The translations under genes and the position numbers were made by a program. The notes beneath the pieces were generated by a model. The model was given only the letters and a program-made list of their open reading frames with translations, did not search any database and was not told the DNA's origin. Positions 8,428 through 16,855 of a stretch of 64,000 bases of DNA are shown piece after piece. How positions within the stretch are numbered: position 1 is the stretch's first letter; each line of letters begins with the position of its first letter. Source of the DNA: Microbacterium sp. cf332 (GTDB lineage: Bacteria > Actinomycetota > Actinomycetes > Actinomycetales > Microbacteriaceae); the NCBI RefSeq assembly GCF_900102175.1, contig NZ_FNKN01000002.1, positions 372,001 to 436,000 of the forward strand. Reading direction: 5' to 3'.

Positions 8428-9356
8428 CCCAGGTCGGATTGGTTCGCACGCGTCGCGCGCAGCTGGATGTAGGTGAAGACGGCGAGGAGGACGAACAGGG
8501 CCATCGCCAGCGCCGATCCGTATCCGAACTCTCCGCGGGTGAACGCGACGTCGTAGATGTAGAAGTTGATGACGCGCGTTGCGTTCACAGGGCCACCCGA
8601 CGTGGTCACGGCAACCGTGTCGAAGACCTGGAAGGCGCCGGTCACGGTGACGACGAGGACCATCGCGAGCACCGGTCGGAGCAGCGGCAGAGTGATGCTG
8701 CGGAACATCCGGAGCTCACCCGCGCCGTCGAGCGCTCCCGCCTCGTAGACATCCTTCGGGATCATCTGAAGGCCGGCGAAGATGAGCAGCGCGGTGTACC
8801 CGAGGTGGCGCCACACATTGATGAACGCGATCGTCGGGATGGCGAGTGCGGAATCTCCGAAGAACGCGAGACGGTCGAGCCCAACCCAGGAGATGAACTC
8901 GTTCACCACACCGATCTGGTAATCGAACATGTAGAACCACACGAGTGCGGCGATCACGTTCGCGATCATGTAGGGCACGAGCATGATGCCCCGCACGACG
9001 ATCGATTGCGTCAGCCGGTGCAGCAGGACCGCGACGGCGAGCGCGAGGACGGTCTGGAAACCGATGTTCAGGACGACGTAGTAGACCGTGACGCCGAGCG
9101 CGTTCCAGAAGACCGAATCGCCGATCAAGCGCTCGTAGTTGGCGAACCCGACCCAATCCGGCTGGCCGAGGAGACTGTACTCGGTGAAGCTGAAGTACGC
9201 GCCGCGGAGAGCCGGCCACACGAAGAAGGCGGCGAACCCGATGATCGCGGGCGCAGCGAAGAGCCACCCCGCCAGCCCGTCGCTGCCGACGCCGCCGGTG
9301 AAGCGCCGTCGGCGTCGGGGCGTTCCCGCCGTCGTGATCGCTTGCGTCGCCATCAT
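8424..9356 (-). CDS. ABC transporter permease, MalF type
   Basis: 310 residues from the first of two adjacent ATGs (9356, 9353), overlapping the alpha-galactosidase stop. The N-terminus has LAGWLFAAPAIIGFAAFFVWPALRGAYFS, the standard first span and loop of family 1 permeases; the EAA loop reads YEAGALDGAGELRMFRSITLPLLRP. It forms the membrane channel with the permease at 7465-8427. An open frame continues far upstream of 9356 but that part reads as antisense noise inside the galactosidase gene. Confidence 0.93.
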   Translation of the reverse strand: MMATQAITTAGTPRRRRRFTGGVGSDGLAGWLFAAPAIIGFAAFFVWPALRGAYFSFTEYSLLGQPDWVGFANYERLIGDSVFWNALGVTVYYVVLNIGFQTVLALAVAVLLHRLTQSIVVRGIMLVPYMIANVIAALVWFYMFDYQIGVVNEFISWVGLDRLAFFGDSALAIPTIAFINVWRHLGYTALLIFAGLQMIPKDVYEAGALDGAGELRMFRSITLPLLRPVLAMVLVVTVTGAFQVFDTVAVTTSGGPVNATRVINFYIYDVAFTRGEFGYGSALAMALFVLLAVFTYIQLRATRANQSDLG

Positions 9357-11512
9357 TCCTCCGCGTCGAGTCGTGTGACCCGAATCAGCAGTGCCGAATC
9401 GGGGGCGAGAGCCGGGATCTGCACCCCGGCAACGGTGAGCGCCGCACCTGTGGCGCGCAGACCCTGCTCCCACCAGGCTGGGATCGGGTGACCGTTGTAG
9501 CGCAAGATGCCATCGGCGGGTGCGGCAGCACGCACCGTGTACACCGCGGCATCGTCGAGCCCCGGAAGCGGTACGGCTCCGGGAGGAGCACCTACGCCCG
9601 TCCCGACGGCTGCGATGGAGAACAGCGCATCGCTGCGGTCGCGCGCGACCGAGCCGCGAACGCTCAGCGACGGATCCGGGTGGTCCGAGCGTACGACGTC
9701 GGCGGTGTGCAGCAGGTGGCGGACCGACTTGTAGAACGCGATCCACTCGCGGAGCTCCTCGATCTCGGCATCCGTCGCCTCACGAAGATCCCACTCGATG
9801 CCGAGGTTGGACATCAGTGCGGTCATCGCCCGGTACGAGAGCCGGTGGCGTCGCCGAGTCGCGTGCGCAACACTCGATCCGATGTGCGAACCGAGCAGCT
9901 CGGGGGGCACCGTCACGCTGGTCCAGAGGTCGATCCGCTGACGCTCGTGGGCGTCGATGCAGTCGCTCCCCCACATCCGATCTGCGCGTTCGAGCACCTC
10001 GAGGTCGGCCCGCGCGCCGCCCGATGAGCACGACTCGATCTCGAGGTCGGGGAAGCGCTCATGCAACTCGTCGAGCAATCGGTACAACGCTACGGTCTGG
10101 CCGTGGACCGCGGCTCTACCGCCGTCGCGGCCGGCATCGATGAGATCGCGGTTGTGGTCCCACTTGATGAAGGTCAGGCCGAGCTCCTCGACGAGCCCGA
10201 CGATGGCGTCGCGCACATGCGAGTACGCGGCAGGGTTCTGCAGATCGAGCACCTGCTGATACCGAGAGGTCGGCGGGTGACGGTGGCCGGGTGAGAGGAT
10301 CCACTCCGGATTCGCGCGTGCCGCGTCGCTGTCCGGGTTGATCATCTCGGGCTCGAACCACAGCCCGAACTCCATCCCGAGCGATCGCACATGCTCCGCG
10401 AGCGGCACGAGACCGTCGGGCCAGACGTCCCGGTCGATGGTCCAATCGCCCAGACCCGCCTGCTTGGACCGGCGACCGAGGAACCAGCCGTCGTCGAGCA
10501 CGAACCGCTCGACACCGACCCCCGCCGCCGCGGTCGCGAGCTCGAACAGCGCCGCCGGCTGGTGGTCGAAGTACACGGCCTCCCAGGTATTCAGCACGAC
10601 GGGTCGACGGGTCGTGCGGTGCCGCGTCCGAGCCCGGAGGTGATCATGGAACCGCCGGCTGATGCCGTCGATCCCCTCGCCGTGCGACCCGTAGATCCAC
10701 GGCGAGCTGTATTCGTCGCCGCGGCCCAGGATCACTTCGCCGGGCAGCAGGAGTTCCTCACCGCCGAGAATCGTCCGGCCGTTGGTCTGCCGTTCGGCGA
10801 AGGTGCGGTGGTTCCCGCTCCACGCGGTCTGGATCGCCCAGACCTCGCCGTGACGGAAGCCGAAGCCAGACGTGCCGACCGCGTAGACGAGGCTCGCGTC
10901 GTGGCCGGTCCGGCCATGGCGACCGTCGCGGGAATGCGTCCCGACGGTCAGCGCGTGTCGCTGGGCCTGGGCTTCACGCATGTGACGACCCGCGAAGTCG
11001 AGCACTTCGGCCGCTCGCGTGGGCACGGGGAAGCCGAGACGCGCCGCGTTCAGCGTGAACGGGTCGTCGGACTGATTACGGATGTGCAGGCGGGTTCGGA
11101 CGAGCCCCGATTCGAGTGCCTCGAGCTGGATGACGACCTCGATCGAGAGGTCTTCGTCACGCAGCGTGAAGGTGCGCGATGCCGCCGTCCGTGGATCCGA
11201 CGAGCCGTCGACGTCGACGTCGACGAGCGACAGCTGGATCGCGAATGCGACGCCGTCGCGGTGCCCTTCGATCCCGGGAAGTCCGACCCACCCGCGACTC
11301 ACGTCGGGGATGATGCTGAACGGCACCGGCTCATCGACGCTGTTCGAGGCGATCTGTGGCACGCTCGCGTCAGCGAACGCGGCGAGTGCGTCGCCCTCCA
11401 GGCCGAGGGGCCGTCCCCAATGGACGATGCGCGGGACTCGCGACGACCGAGCGTCGACGATCAGCTGCACATCTGCGCCAGTGAGCACATGCATGCCCGA
11501 TTCGTTCAGCAT
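9353..11512 (-). CDS. Alpha-galactosidase, glycoside hydrolase family 36
   Basis: 719 residues, full GH36 length: an N-terminal beta-rich domain, a central barrel and a C-terminal sandwich. Barrel landmarks are FVLDDGWFLGRR, GLWFEPEMINPDSD, FIKWDHNRDL (catalytic nucleophile Asp) and MWGSDCIDAHERQ (acid/base Asp), with the substrate-binding SCSSGGARAD between them. It removes terminal alpha-linked galactose from sugars such as melibiose or raffinose. No signal peptide, so it works on imported sugar inside the cell. It heads a leftward operon with its own permeases and binding protein, and faces a ROK regulator. Confidence 0.95.
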   Translation of the reverse strand: MLNESGMHVLTGADVQLIVDARSSRVPRIVHWGRPLGLEGDALAAFADASVPQIASNSVDEPVPFSIIPDVSRGWVGLPGIEGHRDGVAFAIQLSLVDVDVDGSSDPRTAASRTFTLRDEDLSIEVVIQLEALESGLVRTRLHIRNQSDDPFTLNAARLGFPVPTRAAEVLDFAGRHMREAQAQRHALTVGTHSRDGRHGRTGHDASLVYAVGTSGFGFRHGEVWAIQTAWSGNHRTFAERQTNGRTILGGEELLLPGEVILGRGDEYSSPWIYGSHGEGIDGISRRFHDHLRARTRHRTTRRPVVLNTWEAVYFDHQPAALFELATAAAGVGVERFVLDDGWFLGRRSKQAGLGDWTIDRDVWPDGLVPLAEHVRSLGMEFGLWFEPEMINPDSDAARANPEWILSPGHRHPPTSRYQQVLDLQNPAAYSHVRDAIVGLVEELGLTFIKWDHNRDLIDAGRDGGRAAVHGQTVALYRLLDELHERFPDLEIESCSSGGARADLEVLERADRMWGSDCIDAHERQRIDLWTSVTVPPELLGSHIGSSVAHATRRRHRLSYRAMTALMSNLGIEWDLREATDAEIEELREWIAFYKSVRHLLHTADVVRSDHPDPSLSVRGSVARDRSDALFSIAAVGTGVGAPPGAVPLPGLDDAAVYTVRAAAPADGILRYNGHPIPAWWEQGLRATGAALTVAGVQIPALAPDSALLIRVTRLDAEE

Positions 11513-11535
11513 CTTTGCCTTCCGTTGTTGACATC

Positions 11536-11564
11536 ATTATCGTCACAGAAAGCATATGGCGCAA
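11536..11564 (-). promoter_or_regulatory. Sigma-70 type promoter of the alpha-galactosidase operon
   Basis: On the minus strand TTGCGC (11559-11564) and GATAAT (11536-11541) are separated by exactly 17 bases, with transcription expected to begin about 15 bases before the galactosidase ATG at 11512; GGAAGG lies just before that ATG. GATAAT matches the -10 consensus at five of six bases, in a short AT-rich patch of otherwise GC-rich DNA. Confidence 0.6.
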
Positions 11565-11679
11565 ATCTGGGCGCGAACGGACAGATTGTGGGCTAAAGCA
11601 CTGCGAATGAGTACCGCGCTGGAACCGGCTGAGGGTCTGAGTGTTCAGGCGCAAAAAACATCGCGCTACGCTGACACCC

Positions 11680-12825
11680 ATGAGTTTGGATGGCGTCGGG
11701 GCGGTCAACGGAACGGGGTCGGGAGGCAGTGCGCGCGCCGTCGCCCGCACGGTCTTCGTCTACGGTCCGCTCTCGCGCAGCGAGGTCGCCCGCCGGCTCG
11801 GCCTGTCTCCGGCGAGCCTCACCCGACTCGCCCGGCCTCTCATCGAGCAGGGCCTCCTCGTCGAAGACGGCGCGATCGCCGACCCCGGTCACGGACGGAT
11901 CATGCGACCGCTCGACATCGCGCCCGACCTGCGGTTCATCGGGGTGAAGATCACGGTCGCCACCGTGCATGGTGTGCTGACCGACGCGCGGGCCAACGTG
12001 CTCACGCTCGTTGACGCACCGCTCGACGACACCACTCCCGACAGCGTGCTGACGGCCATCGTCGCTGTCGTCGGTGAACTCGCGGCCGCAGCGGACGGGG
12101 CGCGCGTGCACAGCATCGGCGTGTCGTTGGGCGGCCATACCGACGACAACGCAACGGTCGTCGTGTCTCGGAGCCTCGGCTGGCGCGATGTCCCACTCGG
12201 AAGCCGGGTCGCCGAGCGCACCGGACTGCCCGTCGTCGTCGAGAACGACGTGACCGCGATCACGGTGGCCCAGCACCTCTTCTCAGCAGCCCGCGACAGC
12301 GAGCGCTTCGCTCTGGTGACCGTCGGCGTGGGTGTCGGCTGCGGACTGGTCATCAACGGTGATGTCGTCCGGCAACTCGACCCGGCCTCGCCGTCACCGT
12401 CGATGCTCGTGCTCAACCCCTCCGGCCCCACAGTGCCCGAGGGGCCGCGCGGCAGCGCACTCGCCTACTTGTCCTCCGCGAACATCGCGATGGCGGCGTC
12501 AGCCGCAACCGGCAGACTTCTGACCTTCGAGCAGACCATCGCGGCTGCCCGCGCGGACGACCCGGCTGTCCTCGGCGTCGTGCGCGAGAGCGCCTCCTAC
12601 CTCGGTCGCTTCATCGCCAGCATTGCGACGATCAACTACGTCACCGAGTTCCTGCTCTCGGGCGAAGGCGTCGAGATCGCCGAGATCGGTGAAGACGCCA
12701 TGCTCGCAGCGGTCGCGGAGTCGCGTCCCGCGTGGGGTGCACCGCTGCACATCGACATCACTCCCACAGTGATGGCCGACTGGGCACGCGGTGCGGCTGC
12801 GATCGCGATCCGTTCGCTGATCTGA
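11680..12825 (+). CDS. ROK-family transcriptional regulator
   Basis: 381 residues from the ATG at 11680. An N-terminal winged helix (SRSEVARRLGLSPASLTRLARPLIEQGLL) is followed by a sugar-kinase-like ROK domain with GVSLGGHTDD, VVENDVTAITVAQHLF and GVGVGCGLVINGDVV. The ROK zinc-site pattern (Cys-rich CxCGxxGC) is not evident, which is common in degenerate regulators. It is divergent from the alpha-galactosidase operon and is its likely sugar-responsive controller. There is no clear ribosome-binding site before 11680, so the message may be nearly leaderless; an upstream in-frame ATG at 11641 is less likely. Confidence 0.87.
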   Translation: MSLDGVGAVNGTGSGGSARAVARTVFVYGPLSRSEVARRLGLSPASLTRLARPLIEQGLLVEDGAIADPGHGRIMRPLDIAPDLRFIGVKITVATVHGVLTDARANVLTLVDAPLDDTTPDSVLTAIVAVVGELAAAADGARVHSIGVSLGGHTDDNATVVVSRSLGWRDVPLGSRVAERTGLPVVVENDVTAITVAQHLFSAARDSERFALVTVGVGVGCGLVINGDVVRQLDPASPSPSMLVLNPSGPTVPEGPRGSALAYLSSANIAMAASAATGRLLTFEQTIAAARADDPAVLGVVRESASYLGRFIASIATINYVTEFLLSGEGVEIAEIGEDAMLAAVAESRPAWGAPLHIDITPTVMADWARGAAAIAIRSLI

Positions 12826-12836
12826 CCCGCCGCGTC

Positions 12837-14138
12837 TCAGCGCAGCGACCGGAGTGCGTCCCGCAAGCCGTTCTCGTCGCCGATGTTGCCGGGCACCAGC
12901 ACGAGCGGCGCGTCACTGGCAGCGCCGACCGGATGCCACGCGATTCCCGCTCCGACGCGACCCGAGACGATCGCGCGTTCGACGCCGAGCGCTCGCGTCG
13001 TGATGTCACTGGATGTGATCCCACCCTTGGCGATCACGAAACGCACAACTGCATGGTCGAGGACACGACGGGTCGTCTCGACCAGTGCGCTCGAGACGCG
13101 GCGGGCGAACGCAAGGCTCCGCTGCGGATCGTCCCAGCGGTGCACCGAGCGGGTGGTCGCGAGCACTACGGTGCGCGTCTCGATGCGCTCGAGCACCCTC
13201 GCGACGATTGGCACGACGACCTCGGCCACAGCGGTGTCGTCGATGTCGACGAGTATCTCGACGTCCAGGGTCACGAGGTCCACGTCGGGTTCGGTGAGGA
13301 GCGCACGGAGCTGCGCGGTCGCCTCCGCGACGTGGGATCCGACGACGATGAGCCCGCCTCGCGATTCCGGGACGGCCGGCGGCTGGGGTCTCACCTGGTC
13401 GCTCGGCGGACGGTGCAGGAGCGCAGGGAGGAGCCCCGGACTGCATCGGACGATCGTTGCCGTGCCCGTCGGGTCGGCGCGCTCGACAGCATCCGCGATG
13501 TGTCGGAGGTCGTCCTCGTTCGAGGCGTCGCACACCACCCATCGGGTCGCAGGGTCGACGAGCGCGTCCGCAAGCGGCCCTCCCGCCGGCACGACGGTGA
13601 CCTCGCCCTCGTCGAGGATGCCGTCCGACCGCTCGACGACGAGGCGCTGGAGCGACGACGTCGTGTACCCGAACGTCGCGTCGGTCGCGTAGTGCGACGC
13701 ATGGGCAGGCACCACCCGTCCGCCCTCGCGGACGTGGTGCACGCCGCCCTCGGTCGTCCGTCCAGCGCGCGGGAACGCCGGCGCGAACACGACCCGCTCG
13801 GGTGCCAGCCCGTGGGCGCGCATGCCGTCCGCGATCGCCGCGACTTCGGCGACGATGTGCCCGCGGAGCGTCGAGTCGCTTCGACTCACGAAACGTACCG
13901 GACGCCCGGCCGCGGCTTTCAACACCGCGTCCACGATGTGCAGCGTGAGGGCGCGCATCTCACATTCGCCGAGGCTGCGGGAGTTGGTGAGGACGAAGAA
14001 CCCCTCGGGCGACGTGTCGAACGCCCACGTCAGCGCGTCCGGCGAGGACGTTGTGATCACCGCTATGTCGGCGACCGCCTGCGTCCCTGTCGGGTCGTCG
14101 TCGAGGATCACGACGGTCGGTCGTGTGGTGACGGTCAT
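12837..14138 (-). CDS. Four-carbon acid sugar kinase (DUF1537 family; D-threonate kinase-like)
   Basis: 433 residues from the ATG at 14138. The N-terminal domain begins VVILDDDPTGTQAVADIAVIT and continues RFVSRSDSTLRGHI, the substrate-binding signatures of the DUF1537/OtnK kinase family; the nucleotide-binding C-terminal half includes IVSGRVGAGIAWHPVG near the end. Known members phosphorylate D-threonate, D- or L-erythronate derivatives or 3-oxo-tetronates. Pairing with a PdxA2-type dehydrogenase points to a threonate/erythronate 4-phosphate route ending in dihydroxyacetone phosphate. The start overlaps the dehydrogenase stop by 4 bases. Confidence 0.9.
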   Translation of the reverse strand: MTVTTRPTVVILDDDPTGTQAVADIAVITTSSPDALTWAFDTSPEGFFVLTNSRSLGECEMRALTLHIVDAVLKAAAGRPVRFVSRSDSTLRGHIVAEVAAIADGMRAHGLAPERVVFAPAFPRAGRTTEGGVHHVREGGRVVPAHASHYATDATFGYTTSSLQRLVVERSDGILDEGEVTVVPAGGPLADALVDPATRWVVCDASNEDDLRHIADAVERADPTGTATIVRCSPGLLPALLHRPPSDQVRPQPPAVPESRGGLIVVGSHVAEATAQLRALLTEPDVDLVTLDVEILVDIDDTAVAEVVVPIVARVLERIETRTVVLATTRSVHRWDDPQRSLAFARRVSSALVETTRRVLDHAVVRFVIAKGGITSSDITTRALGVERAIVSGRVGAGIAWHPVGAASDAPLVLVPGNIGDENGLRDALRSLR

Positions 14139-15133
14139 GTCGCGGTCGACAGGCGCCCGGCGATCTCGAGCGCGTTGAACATCGAGGCCGTGTCGGCGAC
14201 GCCCTGGCCCACGATGTCGAAGGCGGTCCCGTGCGCGGGCGTCGCGATCGCGATGCCGAGTCCTGCCTCGACGGTCACCCCTCCTGAGAAGCCCATCGCT
14301 TTGAGCGCGAGTTGCCCCTGATCGTGGAACATCGTGACGATGCCGTCGTAGCCGCGCCGCTTCGCGGTGACGAAGAGCGTGTCGGCAGGGAACGGGCCCT
14401 CTACGTCGAGACCGGTCGCGGCGACAGCCTCGACGGCGGGCCGGATGACGTCGATCTCCTCGGTGCCGAACGATCCGTTCTCGCCGCCGTGGGGGTTGAG
14501 TGCGCAAACAGCCAGACGAGGGCGCTCGAATCCCACGGCGAGCATCTGATCGTGCAGCAATCGCGTGACCGCGATGATCCGCTCGTGGGTGATCAGGTCC
14601 GGCACCTGTCGCAGTGATACGTGCGAAGTGACTCGCGATGTCCACAGTCCCGCCGTCGCGTTGAGCTCCGAGACTTCGTGCGCTGAGCCGAGTTGCGCTT
14701 CGAACCAACGCATCTCGTCGTATTCGTGCATGCCGCCGGCGTGCAGCGACGCTTTGTTCAACGGAGCGAAGACGAGCGCGTCGGCGTCGCCGCCGAGGAT
14801 GGCATCGAGTGCGGCGCGCAGTGCGCGCAGTGCCCAGTGCCCCGACTCGGCGGCCACCGCGCCGACGGGGGTGTCGACGAAGTCATCGAGCGCGCGAAGG
14901 TGCACGCCCTCAGCCCGGAGGCTGTGGTCCATCTCGTCGAGGAGGCCGGCGTGGGTGAAACCTCTCCGCAGTTCTTCTTCCGCGGCGAAAACGATGAGGT
15001 CGTGGCCCTCGCCGGCAGCGCGGCGGGCGATGGCTCGTGCGAGCAGTTCCGGGCCGACTCCCGACGGGTCGCCCCCCGTGATTGCGATGCGCTGTCGCAC
15101 CGGTGCGATTGAGATCTCATCCTGCGTCACCAT
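14135..15133 (-). CDS. pdxA2: PdxA2-type 4-phospho-D-threonate / erythronate dehydrogenase
   Basis: 332 residues, full length for the PdxA family. Visible landmarks are RIAITGGDPSGVGPEL at the start, VFAPLNKASLHAGG, CALNPHGGENGSFGTEEIDVI and GYDGIVTMFHDQGQLALK, which contain the histidines and acidic residues that bind the metal and substrate phosphate. Classic PdxA serves vitamin B6 synthesis, but actinobacteria usually use a different B6 route, and coupling to a DUF1537 kinase is the recognised signature of the PdxA2 sugar-acid pathway, where oxidation and decarboxylation give dihydroxyacetone phosphate. First gene of a two-gene leftward operon. Confidence 0.9.
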   Translation of the reverse strand: MVTQDEISIAPVRQRIAITGGDPSGVGPELLARAIARRAAGEGHDLIVFAAEEELRRGFTHAGLLDEMDHSLRAEGVHLRALDDFVDTPVGAVAAESGHWALRALRAALDAILGGDADALVFAPLNKASLHAGGMHEYDEMRWFEAQLGSAHEVSELNATAGLWTSRVTSHVSLRQVPDLITHERIIAVTRLLHDQMLAVGFERPRLAVCALNPHGGENGSFGTEEIDVIRPAVEAVAATGLDVEGPFPADTLFVTAKRRGYDGIVTMFHDQGQLALKAMGFSGGVTVEAGLGIAIATPAHGTAFDIVGQGVADTASMFNALEIAGRLSTAT

Positions 15134-15149
15134 TGAGCACCCTTCGAAT

Positions 15150-15176
15150 GTTTTCAGTCGTGAAAACTATATGCCA
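15150..15176 (-). promoter_or_regulatory. Promoter and perfect palindromic operator of pdxA2-kinase operon
   Basis: GTTTTCA-GTCG-TGAAAAC (15150-15167) is a perfect 7-base inverted repeat. On the minus strand a TATAGT -10 element runs straight into it, and the pdxA2 ATG is 17 bases further on. A bound repressor would cover the transcription start. No regulator gene is adjacent, so the binder (GntR, DeoR or LacI type) must be encoded elsewhere. Confidence 0.55.
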
Positions 15177-15253
15177 TGAGCCGGTCGGGTTGCGCGGAGG
15201 CTGCCGCCTCCATGCGGCGCTGTCGGCGAATCACGAGGCCCCAAACTGGGGTG

Positions 15254-15823
15254 ATGAACGATGCTCCGCAGGTCATCCCCCCGTTGGTCGTCGGATCGGA
15301 TCCCGTGCGGACGGAACGCGCGATGCGTCCGGCGTTCCTCTTCACCATGTTCGGCGCAGCGCTGATCCCGCTAGTGGCGGTCTTTCTCTCGGCGCTGACC
15401 GCCTCGTCCAGCGGTCTCGGCCTGGGGCTGGTGTCGGGACTGTCCTTCACCGTCGTCTCGTGGCTGATGCTGTTCGCCGTCGTCCAGCTGGCTACCGCGC
15501 GCGGCGCGCAGTCCATCGCCCGTCCGGTGCTCACCCTCGATGCGAACGGTCTGACCGGCAGCATCCCTCAGGGCGACGTCTTCCTCCCCTGGGCCGCTAT
15601 CGATCGGATCTCGACCCGCAAGCGCGGCGGCTCGAGGATCGCGACCTTCCACCTCGCGCCCGGACTCACGGAGCAGTCCGCAGGGGTGGCGTCGACCCTC
15701 CCGCCGGCGTCGTTCCGGACGCTCGTCAAGCGGGGTTTCCAGGTCGGAGAGGTCGCGATCGACACCCCGCTCGACGCACTGACCGCAGCGGCGAGCGCCT
15801 TCACAGCGGGCCGCCTCCGCTGA
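15254..15823 (+). CDS. Small membrane protein of unknown function
   Basis: 189 residues from the ATG at 15254. Two hydrophobic segments (AFLFTMFGAALIPLVAVFL and LGLVSGLSFTVVSWLMLFAV) lie in the first 85 residues, followed by a soluble tail of about 100 residues containing ARPVLTLDANGLTGSIPQGDVFLPWAAI, a pattern resembling PH-like 'YcxB/bPH' domains of bacterial membrane proteins. I do not recognise the family with confidence. A CCCCA-AAC-TGGGG hairpin (15239-15251) covers its ribosome-binding site. Confidence 0.65.
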   Translation: MNDAPQVIPPLVVGSDPVRTERAMRPAFLFTMFGAALIPLVAVFLSALTASSSGLGLGLVSGLSFTVVSWLMLFAVVQLATARGAQSIARPVLTLDANGLTGSIPQGDVFLPWAAIDRISTRKRGGSRIATFHLAPGLTEQSAGVASTLPPASFRTLVKRGFQVGEVAIDTPLDALTAAASAFTAGRLR

Positions 15824-15924
15824 CAGAACTGCGGGCTCCGGCTCGTCCCGAGCGTCGGACCGGCGTGCGGTCTGCTACGCTCCGACGGCGATGCGTTTGC
15901 CGAAGAGCCTCGAGACGTTAGATG

Positions 15925-15963
15925 CGCCCCGAGGGGGTGGGTCGGCGCCGGGGGCTCGGGGCG
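15925..15963. terminator. Hairpin between convergent genes
   Basis: CGCCCCGAG (15925-15933) pairs perfectly with CTCGGGGCG (15955-15963) around a 21-base loop that itself contains GGCGCC. It lies between the rightward membrane-protein gene ending at 15823 and the leftward CitE-like gene ending at 16007, so it could end transcription from both sides. Confidence 0.45.
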
Positions 15964-15978
15964 GGAGTGAGGTCTCGC

Positions 15979-16006
15979 GGGTCGGGTGAGGGCGGGTCGG
16001 GTCGGG
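15979..16006 (+). other. G-quadruplex-capable G-tract run
   Basis: Six GGG tracts separated by 1-3 bases (TC, TGA, C, TC, TC) occupy 28 bases directly beside the stop codon of the CitE-like gene. This fits the canonical pattern for an intramolecular quadruplex on the plus strand. It may also be simple GGGTC repeat expansion. Confidence 0.5.
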
Positions 16007-16855
16007 TCAGCGGCGCGGCGCGGCGCTGAGGGTGCGCTGGGCGGCCTTGACCATGGCGACGTCGATGAACGTGCCGTCGTCGAGCACGAACGCGCCCGTG
16101 CCGTCGGCGGCCGCCGTCCGCACCCGCTCGATGATGCGCTGCGCTCGCTCGATCTCGTCGGGGCCGGGGGTGAAGACCCGCCGGATCACCTCGATCTGCC
16201 GCGGATGGATGGCGGTGCGCCCCGCGTAGCCGAGCGAACGACCGGCCGCGCAACTCTGCTCCAACCCGTCGAGGTCGGCGACATCGGCCCACACCGCCAT
16301 GAGCGGCAGGGGCAGCCCGCCCGCCGCGGCGGCGTTCGCGACCCGGGCGCGCGACCACGCGAGTCCGGGTTCGCCCGCGCGCCCCGCGGGCACTCCGACC
16401 TCGGCTCGCAGGTCGGCCTCGCCGACGGCGATCGAAGCGACACCGGCCTGCGCGATCTCGAAGGCCCGCTCGATCGACAGCGCCGACTCGAGCAGCGCGT
16501 GCACCTCGCGCCCGGGCACCGCAGCGCGGACGGCCGCGACGTCGTCCGGCGACTGCGTCTTGGGCAATCGGATGCCGAAGGCCGCAGGCAGAGCCGCGAC
16601 GGCGGCGACATCCGCGCCGTGCGCCTCGGCACCCCGCGCGTTGACCCGCACCTGCACGGCGGGAGCCGAAGCCCCGCGTGACGCCCACACCGCGGTGAAG
16701 TCGGCGAGCGCAGCTCGCGCCGACGCCTTGCGCGAGGGTGCCACGGCATCCTCGAGGTCGACGATGACGGCATCCGCTCCCGCATCCAGCGCCTTCTCGA
16801 ACCGCTCCGGACGATCGGCGGGGGCGTAGAGGGCGACCATGATGGCGCGTGTCAT
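16007..16855 (-). CDS. HpcH/HpaI aldolase / CitE-like CoA-ester lyase
   Basis: 282 residues, usual length for CitE-like proteins. The barrel motifs are present: VDLEDAV near residue 35, RVNARG (substrate Arg), ALLESALSIERA (metal Glu), VGEADLRAEVG (metal Asp) and GYAGRTAIHPRQIEVI. Relatives cleave citryl-CoA, malyl-CoA, citramalyl-CoA or similar 3-hydroxyacyl-CoAs. It is the final gene of the long lacI operon and overlaps the CoA-transferase stop by 4 bases, so the pair probably activates an acid as a CoA thioester and then splits it. Substrate unknown. Confidence 0.88.
   Translation of the reverse strand: MTRAIMVALYAPADRPERFEKALDAGADAVIVDLEDAVAPSRKASARAALADFTAVWASRGASAPAVQVRVNARGAEAHGADVAAVAALPAAFGIRLPKTQSPDDVAAVRAAVPGREVHALLESALSIERAFEIAQAGVASIAVGEADLRAEVGVPAGRAGEPGLAWSRARVANAAAAGGLPLPLMAVWADVADLDGLEQSCAAGRSLGYAGRTAIHPRQIEVIRRVFTPGPDEIERAQRIIERVRTAAADGTGAFVLDDGTFIDVAMVKAAQRTLSAAPRR

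Noticed and set aside
11641..11679. Upstream ATG extending the ROK regulator by 13 codons
   Set aside because: The extra residues (MFRRKKHRATLTP) have no family support and would overlap the likely promoter; the ATG at 11680 fits homologue starts better.
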